From Bradysia coprophila (lineage: Eukaryota; Arthropoda; Insecta; Diptera; Sciaridae), in assembly GCF_014529535.1 (NCBI RefSeq), contig NW_023503616.1, positions 4,216,001 through 4,280,000 on the forward strand: a stretch of DNA of 64,000 bases, written 5' to 3'. Numbering within the stretch: the first letter of the stretch is position 1; every line of letters starts with the position of its first letter. Both the position numbers and the translations under genes were made by a program. Shown piece after piece: positions 55,701 to 64,000 of this stretch. The notes below the pieces were generated by a model, which was given only the letters and a program-made list of their open reading frames with translations, was not told the origin of the DNA and searched no databases.

Positions 55701-58700
55701 AGGAAAGACCGCAGTCGTTGATATGGAACTAGCAAAGAAAATCCAGGCTACGCGTTTTCAATTCGGCCAAATAAATCGGCTTGGAAAGGGATACAAATGT
55801 TATTCCAAAGAGTGCAATAACACCAACTCGAACGTGTTTTCATTGCAACAAGCCAGCGTCGTTACTTGCTATTCACCCACCTGTCTGCAAAGGTCTCGAG
55901 TAAAACGGGATTTGATTTTGCTGTTGAGAAAAGCACACGCAGCAGGTAACGGGTCTGAGGAAACCGTTGCCGCTATAATGAATGTCGGCAATAAAAAATC
56001 CCTGAGCAACGGTAAACGTCAATCCAAACAATCCAATGGAACAACGGAAAAAATCCCCGACGATCCGGTCAAAATGTTGAAGGATTTTAATGATGCCATT
56101 CGAACGTCGTACTCTTATGCTAACACAGATGTGATGGAATGTATTACATTGAAGTCTCAGGACGATAAAGCGGAAGTTAAGAATGAAATTAAGGTTGAGA
56201 TCAAGGAAGAGACGAAAGATGAAACAAAAGAAGAGCCGAAAGGTGAAATGCGAGAAGAGTCGAAAGAAGACACAAAAGAGGAAGCGAATGACGAGATCAA
56301 AGTTGATGTGGAAGATGAATGGAAGCATATTACGAACGATGACATGGAAATTGAAGAACCAATCAAACCCACTGCTAAAGAAGTGCAAGACGAAATGGAA
56401 CGCGTTCAAGCGAACAATTTTGATGTCAGTATGAATGAACTTCCACCTGCTAAACGTCCCCGGTTAAATGATCTCGATAACGATATCGACGTCGAATCAA
56501 CTAATGTTAATCAATCATTGATGGATATCGACCGAGACGCTTCGTTAAGTAATGATGGTTCCGACAGCCAATTCAATGTATCAAAGACCCGCTCATCTCG
56601 CAGAAATATAAAATCAAAAACTACCGTCACTACTACAACTACAACAAGTCGTACGACAACCAAATTTGATGATGGTTCCATTGAGGAAGAGTCAAACTCC
56701 AGCACCAAATCCAAATCTCAAGAGAGAACATTGGCAAACAATCGACGCGCTACCAGTGTTACAACAAATACTGCAACCGTTGAACGATCCACTTACGTGT
56801 ATCATCCGAATCGTCGATTCGCAGTTAATGCTAAAAAGTCAGTCAAAACTGAGGAAACAAAAATTGTTGAGTACGGACCTGATGGTACCACAGAACGAGT
56901 GTACACGACCACATCCACCAAAGGAAAGATCTACTTAAATAAAGCCGTCGTCGAGAAGAAATCTTCGGTTAAACCAAAAGTTGTCGGTGTAATGAAGTAT
57001 CCAGTCATCGGTAATTATTTAACTCGTAGCGGTATTAGATCTCTGATGACTGTACAACGACACGAACTCGTCAAATTGGCCAGAAGTAGTGGAAAAACAA
57101 CATTGGCCGGTTTCAATCAACTGTCCAAGGCAAACATGTCCGTTTGGCCGTATCCATGCTCTCGTCCACTATTTAAAACGTGCTGGGTATTCCGAACCAT
57201 GAACGTACAGACTTTATCAGCTTTAGCATTACAATTGCGTATTATTTGGTGTTGCTTGAAATGGGACGATATGGCCACCAAACCACCGACATCCGACGGA
57301 AAGAATCAAATTACTACTGAGACTGAAATTATGTCACAAGAAATATTGAAATATCGACATTGTGGTCGATTTTCGGAGAAGACTCAATATCTTCGACGGA
57401 AAGTTGTCATCCCACTGGAATTGCCAAAGACTATTCGAGGTAAATTTTTCAGATTTTTTTGTGGTAAAAATTCGTATCAGTAAAATGGTTGCGTTTTCAT
57501 TCGTTAGAATTCACCTCAATACGCTCTGGATTGCGTAAAAGAAAACGTGCAGAGTCTCCACAGAAAACGGAGCCGCAAGTAACAGAAGAATGGGTGGATG
57601 AAGACAAGTTGGAATTGTGGGAGATCAAACAATTCGGCGAGAAGTAAGTTCAAATTTATCAAATCTCAATCGTTCACGTCCCAAACTAAAATCGAATTTC
57701 ATTAGGCAAATAACATTACAACAACCGATTACTCGACAAAGTACTGGAAAACTTCCTCCATCTCGATCATTGGAAATTGGTTCAACCTCAACATCGTCAC
57801 CATCAAATACGACGGTCAGCGCTAAAGTGGTTGTCACGAACAAAGCGACGCCGGAAGAGATTAAGGAAAAACTTGAACAACAGTTGCGTTTACAGCGTGC
57901 AGCCCATCATCAAAAGCGAGCACTTGAAATGCAGAAACAGACCGGTAAGTTAATTTGAATGAACAAAAAATCTTTTCACTCTAACAAAACTCACTTGTCA
58001 TGCAAGCTTCCACCTCTGTTGAGGAAGACAATAAAGAAACAGGTACATTTGCACAGATGAACTGAATAAACTTTTTCCGTTTACTTAATCTTTCTAACGT
58101 CTACCTGCCACAGATCAGTTGTTAAAATGCTGATATCAATACTAACACCGCGACACTATAATTTCAGATGCGTCAAAACCACACATCATTGGACAACGGA
58201 AAATTGTGGTTAAAAATCCGGATGGAACCACGAGAATCATTCAGCAAGCTATCCAAGCTCCACAGCCGAAACAAGCTGTTATTTCGTCACCGGCCACAGC
58301 TACCGAAACTGGTACTACGCAAAAAGTACAGATCATTCGTGGTCCCGACAACAAGGTCATGGTTCGTGGTCTCAATCCTGGCCAGCAACTGATCAAATTA
58401 CCAAATGGAAAATTACACGTCCTAACCACGTCACCAGCACCAGCTGCTGGTAAAACGGTCATGAAAGTTAACGTTCCTACTACACCAAAACAAATCATAA
58501 CGAAAACCATTCCACAATCATCTCCGCAAGTTATTCAAGGAGTAAAGACACCAGTTGTCATTAGACAACAACTGCCAAAATCTTCAACCATTGTATCCAA
58601 ACCGGTCATTAAACCAGCAACCACTCAAAGAGTACGTTCAACTTGTACGCGAATCTAAACTCACAGATTTTTTAATTCAATTTTTTGTTCTGACTCAGGT

Positions 58701-59931
58701 GTCGATTGGCGGGCAAATAATCACTTCAACACCAGGAAAGATCCAAATGGCCACTAACAACGCTCAGAAGATATTGGCAAAAACGCCAGTTTCGACAACA
58801 AACACTGTACAGAAAATTATTCAGCCAACAACAAATCTTCAAAAACTGTTGACCCAAGGTTCACCCGCACAAAAGATTATCATCAATCAAGCTAATCAAA
58901 ATAAAGTGGTTATTGCATCGACTCCACAAAAACAAATTATACAACAAGTACCGCAGTCACCTCCAGTCAATCAGCAACAGACGGTCATACAGCAACAATC
59001 GCCGACATTGATGTCGGGTGGAAAAATAGTTCAGCAGTTCGTGAATACCACCAATCAACCACAGCAAATAATATTTGGTGGACGGCGAATATTATTGCAA
59101 CCAGGTAAGACCTTTCACGAGTCCAGAAACATTTTCGTTTAATTGTCAATGTTTGACTTTATTCGATTGAAAAACCAATTTGTATCTTCAGGTCAAACAA
59201 TCATCACTGAACAACAACAGCCAGCAACTCAACAAGTGGTTCAACAGCAAGTGGTTCAGCAGCAAGTGGTTCAACAAGTTGTCCAGCAACAGTCTCCACA
59301 ACCCAAGCAACAGATCATTCAACAACAGCAGGTTGTACAGCAAGTGGTCCAGCAACAACAGCAGGTCATTCAACAGCAACAACCTCAGCCACAACAACAA
59401 CAAATTATTCAAAATCAGCAATTTTATGTCAGCAATGCCAATATTGCCCAACAATTAGCGCAAGGAAAACTTCAAGTGGCAATTGTCAACGGGCAACAGT
59501 TGATCCTGAAGCCGTTAGGTAACAATCAGGGGCAGATTGTGGCTCATATTAAACAAATTGATGGCAAAGCGCACGTTGTTACAACAGCTGAAGCAGGTAA
59601 ATATTTTCTATCCATCGATTGATACATACTTAGTCGTTAGTTGGTCGATTTAAGATGGAATATTCTTGGATAACAAATTCCGACAATATCTAGGTTTTGT
59701 TGCGTTAACTTACGATCGATTCGTCCTCTTAATCGAATTTTCTTTTGTTCTACCTTATACAAGCGAGTTCAAATTTTTCAAAATTATAATTTCTTAGAAC
59801 AACAACAACAGCAACAAGCAGCTGCAGAACAACAGCAACAACTTCAGCAGCAACAATTACAACAGCAGCAGCAACAACAACTGCAGCAGCAACAACAGCA
59901 ACAATTGCAGCAGCAGCAACAACAACAACTG

Positions 59932-59963
<32 letters not shown>

Positions 59964-62900
59964 TCAGCTCATTTTATCACCCACCCAATCAACACAAAAT
60001 ATTCAACCATCGACTGAACAGAAGCTACTGCAAGGACAACCACCAGGAACGGTTATCAAATGTGTAACGGCAAAAATCATTCAAACTGTTCAAGGGCCGC
60101 GTATAGTATTGCAGGGATTGACTGGTAATGAGTTCACAGCTCAGCAATTGGCACTTGTGCAACAACAAGTCAAACAACAACTACTTAAAGGTAAGTGGAA
60201 GTTTTGTGTGAATTCTAGCACTCGTTTCTCTATTTATATTTCATCGTCACAATCGTTCCTTCGCTTTATTTGTAAATGTTTGATCAATTTAATTTTTGTG
60301 AATGGAGTCAATGAGTGTGATAGCAATGGTGATAATAATCAGCAAACGAATTTCCCATTTACAGCTCAAGAAACCAGTGGCAAGCAGGGAGTTTTGGGTT
60401 CGACACCAACAAAAATTTACCTAGCCGTTCAGCCACCACAGCCGATACAATCGCAACCGAATCAACCGCCACCACTTACCCCCGTTCAATCACCTCCGCA
60501 ACATCAACAAGTGAGTATTTACTAAAATGATAAACCAAAAGAACATCTTCAGAAATCAAAATATTTAGAATTGAGAAGACAAAAAAAAAACAAAAAATAT
60601 TTTCCACAAAATCTTCAACCACCCAGTTAAGAAATGTCAATTGACGAATTTTTACACTTAAAAATTGACCACTGAGCGAATTTTATAAATTTTTTATTTT
60701 TACTTACTTTACACAATCCATTATCATTATTTCGACGAGCTTTTTTTTTGTTTAAATTGAAGTGTTAGAACCGACATTCTTGACAGCTTACAAATACTGT
60801 GTTTAGCCATTGATGCCGTATGTCAATTTTTTTAGCGGAACTCTTAAAAATTAGGTTAGACGAACGATAACATTTAGTTGATTCACAACTGTAAAACTCG
60901 AATGCGTAAGCAAATGATAAACGAAAGGAACTTGAATTTTTCACATACGGCATTTGGGATATACGACAGGACATTTGTAAATTAATTTTTGATTCGATTT
61001 TATGAATTGACAATGTAGAAAATGGGGATACAGAAAAATGATAACTCCGATAATTTATCTTCAGCAAATTATCCATAAACAAACAAAACGAAATAAAAAA
61101 AATAATCAAAAGCTCTCTTTGATATTCCCATGTTCGGTTTATTATTCTAATAATTTTTGTTCGATAAATTTCTTTCTTTCTTTTATTAGTCGAAAGTTCC
61201 ATTTAACTGATTCAAAAGTTTATATATTTATTTTATATGTAATTTATTTACGTAAATCATTGTAAAATCATGTGTAATTTCTCTTTCGTTAATTAATTCC
61301 AATCAAATAAATTAAAATTAATTGAAAAAAAAAACCAATTACTGTAATATATAAATAAGCAAATTGTAAAACGTGCGCTTTTTGCAATAAATTCATTAAC
61401 ATTACTAAATTGTTTTTGATTCATAAAAAAAAATTTAAAAAAAAAAAACAAAATAAAAAATGAAAACTGAGAACCTTATTCATTTTGAGTAACAAAGACT
61501 AACAAAATGTTTGTTTTTTTGGATTGAGTAAATTTTTGGAAAAGAAAATTATTTATTTTTTTCACTTTTTTTGTTCGTTTAAATTTGTTATGGTTGGTTA
61601 TGGGTTCCATTTTATAATTCCTTGTCACACAAAATCAATTAATCAGTTAATTCAAAACCAAACAAAAGTAATAATTCCCCATAATCAAAATGGATTAAAC
61701 TTCGATTTCGATTTGCTTCCATGAAACGAAATTAATTTTTTTTTTTTTTGTAAATTTCATTCAGATTATTGTATAACAACCCACCACTTTTATGATACCC
61801 ACCCACATTTCATTTATCCATATTTCCGTTTCATTATTTTTTTTTTGTAATTTTCTCTGTCACTTTAATTGTAGATTTATCTTTTTGTATTTTATTTTCA
61901 TCACACATTTACAATTGCAAAAGCGCTATGCAACAATTTGTAACATTTATTTTTGCAAAGAAATGATACATCTAAAGAAAAGAACAAAAGAAAAACTTTT
62001 AATTGTAATTTGCCTAATATACGTTCAACAGTCCATAGCGCTTTTAAAAAAAGACAAAAAAAAATTGAATTCAAATCAATAATAGCCTTTTGCATTTGGT
62101 TTGTTGTTTTCGTTTGTTGAAAACGAAGTTTACTTCCAACTTTAGTTGCGACTAAAATATGATTTTACGTAACTCAACTAAAGTGTAGAAGTAACAAATT
62201 TGACTGCATACAAAATGTGTTATGACCTGTTGATCGTGTATCTAAATGTACGAAAAAAAGGAAGAAAAAAGTTCGGTTAATTGTTTTCAATTGATTTTAA
62301 TTTTAACGATTTGTTGAACAATGGGACGCATAATACACAACTTTTATTTAGTAAGTTGATTTTTTTTAAATAAGTTTTTCCTATCATTTTTCTTATTTCT
62401 TTTTAACTTTTCTTACATTTTCGATTTTGATTATTTGGAAGAAGATGAACTTCGTTTGTTGTTTAAAAAAAATGAATTCGCAAAGAAATAGAAACAGCTA
62501 ATAAAGCCCGAACCAATCAAATGGACATCACATTTAAAGAAAACTCAATTTAAAGAAGAAAAAAAAACAAGCATTAAGTTAGTTAGTAAAGTACCTCCAT
62601 AATACTTGGAAGATAACATAAAATGAGGTAAAATAGAGAAGAAAAAAAAACTACATCACTCAACGTTCAGAGTGCACCTGACTCCTCTATTCCCATTTCG
62701 GTAAATAAAATTTAAAAAAAAAACTACCCCACTCATGGTAGTCCTCCTGTTTCTCTATTCCTATCGATTGAATTTGGTCGAATGTCCCCCATATCAGTTT
62801 AAAGAGACATATACATCACATGGAGCGAACACTCAAAATTCCTGATTTTGCGTGCATTCGTATAACAAGAGAATTATTTTACGTACGTATGTGTTTTTCG

Positions 62901-64000
62901 AGACGAAGGCAAGGCGTAAGTAAAACTAATTCTCAAGATTTGCGAATCGAACTCACACGCATAATGGGTTTGAGTGGTTCTCCATGTGATGTACAACATT
63001 TTATATACGTCATGATACGAAAGACACAAAATATACAAAGCAGAGAGATAGAGGGAGAGAGTTAGCTTCAACTTCGTACTCATTGAAAAGGAAAGGTACG
63101 TTTCACAGCCTTGGAATGTTTGCAAGTACTGTCCTAAAAAGCAATGGTCTCGCAATGGTAACTTTCGGAGTGTGATTTCGTGTATTTTCATATCATGACG
63201 CATATAATTGGTTTTATTTAAACCGTAGGTTTGTCTTCCACGATTCGCTCACTTTTCTTTCATTGGAATCGTTCTGCTATCGGTAAACGTCCATTGGTGG
63301 TATTAAGCTTCTTACGACTGAATCATCTGAAAGTATGAAAGAAGATACAACTTAGGATGTCGAAGTCGATACAGAAGCTACGGATGCCTGACCATATATC
63401 ATTATCATACCCACCATTAAATCAATGTCATGTTCTCGTCTTCGATAAACTTTCGATTTTACCGTTCCTCGTATTTTGCCTATCGTTCTTCGCTTGTAAA
63501 ATTAAAATTGTCATGATCGGGAATCGTTATTAGTTAACCGAAAGTCTAATAAAATATATGAAAAAGATCTCTTTCTGAGCAACGGTCATATTATGAATGG
63601 ATGTCTGCAATTCTAAATTATTAATCTGAATCGGGCAGCATCATGGATATTGTGTTCAATATGTAGTGAAACCAACAAACCTTCTTTCACATTCAGCTGC
63701 GCCCTCGGATCAAGTTTCTTCAAAAATATTTGTCAGAAAGTGGTCGATTTTTGTAGGGTACCTGCATGTGGGTGTTTTGTTTCGTTTGTATTTGTATAGT
63801 TCTTCAACTGTTACTGACAGTAACTTTTTCGTATAGCCGTCTGTCTCGACAACGACAAACATTGCACCCCAAAGTCCCACAAAAGTTTTGTTCAACGGAT
63901 CTGCTGTACAAACAACCGACGTTAAAAAAGAACTGCAAAAGGTCTTAGCTCAGAATAAGTTGAAGAACGAACAACTAAACCAGCAAGAAAATGCAGCAGA
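52732..64000 (+). CDS. E(bx): E(bx)/NURF301 (BPTF family), 3' end outside window
   Basis: Exons 52732-53032, 53096-57439, 57508-57643, 57706-57944, 58007-58042, 58168-58631, 58699-59104, 59192-59596, 59798-60190, 60365-60510 and 63837 to the edge; phases agree throughout, giving about 2,345 residues so far. Domains: AT hook (KRRGRPPKTP, residues 7-16); acidic region; DDT domain from about residue 197 (ATSIYEIMRRF ... ITLYLIDQVTWPEVLRCY); PHD finger from about 342 (CRIC..LLCCETCPAVFHLEC..WQCNIC, C4HC3); then the WSD-type motif MLCRQEHLGYDRHGRKYWF. Next come charged linkers (repeated KEE/KDE), a Thr-rich run, and a Gln-rich C-terminal part with a long polyQ. The last exon (PSVSTTTNIAPQSPTKVLFN...) ends in mid-gene; the C-terminal PHD fingers and bromodomain would follow outside. 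It is the large scaffold subunit of the ISWI-containing NURF nucleosome-remodelling complex. Confidence 0.93.
58007..58042 (+). other. 36-base micro-exon of E(bx)
   Basis: TGCAAG acceptor, 36 bases coding ASTSVEEDNKET, then GTACAT donor. Both neighbours are phase 1, so it can be skipped without frame change. Confidence 0.6.
59798..59965 (+). repeat. polyQ-coding CAA/CAG tract
   Basis: Nearly uninterrupted CAA/CAG codons with a few Leu, Ala, Glu and His codons, in exon 9 of E(bx). The codons are well mixed, so simple slippage has not been recent. Confidence 0.9.
60511..63836 (+). other. 3.3 kb intron of E(bx)
   Basis: The donor is CAA|GTGAGT and the acceptor CGTATAG|CCG; both flanks are phase 0. 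The sequence is AT-rich with no gene inside. Reading on past the donor gives Val-Ser-Ile-Tyr and a stop at 60523, and an AATAAA lies near 61306, so a shorter transcript ending in this intron is possible. Confidence 0.7.

Noticed and set aside
55873-56409. 178-codon minus-strand open frame in the E(bx) large exon
   Set aside because: It is antisense to the Lys/Glu-rich coding repeat of E(bx).

Overview
This is an AT-rich eukaryotic nuclear window with spliced genes (GT/AG introns of 60 to 4,000 bases) and many short non-autonomous DNA transposons. The proteins (Poxn, E(bx)/NURF301, ICA69, ReepB, a Vajk-type cuticle protein) point to an insect, most likely a nematoceran fly such as a fungus gnat. 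That placement is inference; no search was run. Reading frames and splice sites were worked out by eye, and every exon chain given was checked for phase.

Layout. 1-2114 (-): 5' part of an insect-specific DUF4806-type gene with tandemly duplicated exons. 3303-4497 (+): 3' part of the paired-box gene Poxn, whose first half lies outside the window. 4.7-9.4 kb: no gene seen. 9408-13055 (+): an unrecognised long coiled-coil protein with one apparent frame break. 13.1-19.6 kb: no gene seen, but one miRNA-sized hairpin. 19680-22390 (+): a secreted Vajk-like cuticle protein whose tiny first exon and TATA/Inr promoter can be located. 22.0-24.7 kb: repeats. 24773-25995 (+): an enoyl-CoA hydratase/isomerase family protein. 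27647-30370 (+): ReepB (REEP5/6). 30.8-32.6 kb: two MITEs. 32909-33406 (-) and 33738-38710 (+): mRpS16 and Polr3A, divergent from a shared 331-base promoter. 38.8-40.0 kb: one TIR element nested inside another. 41776-43997 (+): AspRS. 44289-44803 (-): a small cytochrome b5. 45.3-47.0 kb: a repeat block ending in a 521-base, nearly perfect foldback. 47915-50030 (-): ICA69. 52732 to beyond 64000 (+): E(bx), the large NURF subunit.

The genes do not form a pathway; most are housekeeping functions (Pol III transcription, cytosolic and mitochondrial translation, ER shaping, chromatin remodelling) next to one neural patterning gene and one cuticle gene. The most unusual material is the foldback at 46.5-47.0 kb, the nested and palindromic mobile elements, the exon duplications in the DUF4806-type and Vajk-like genes, and several gene-model details (micro-exons, stop-free short introns, an alternative cytochrome b5 C-terminus, and the hidden first exon of the cuticle gene).
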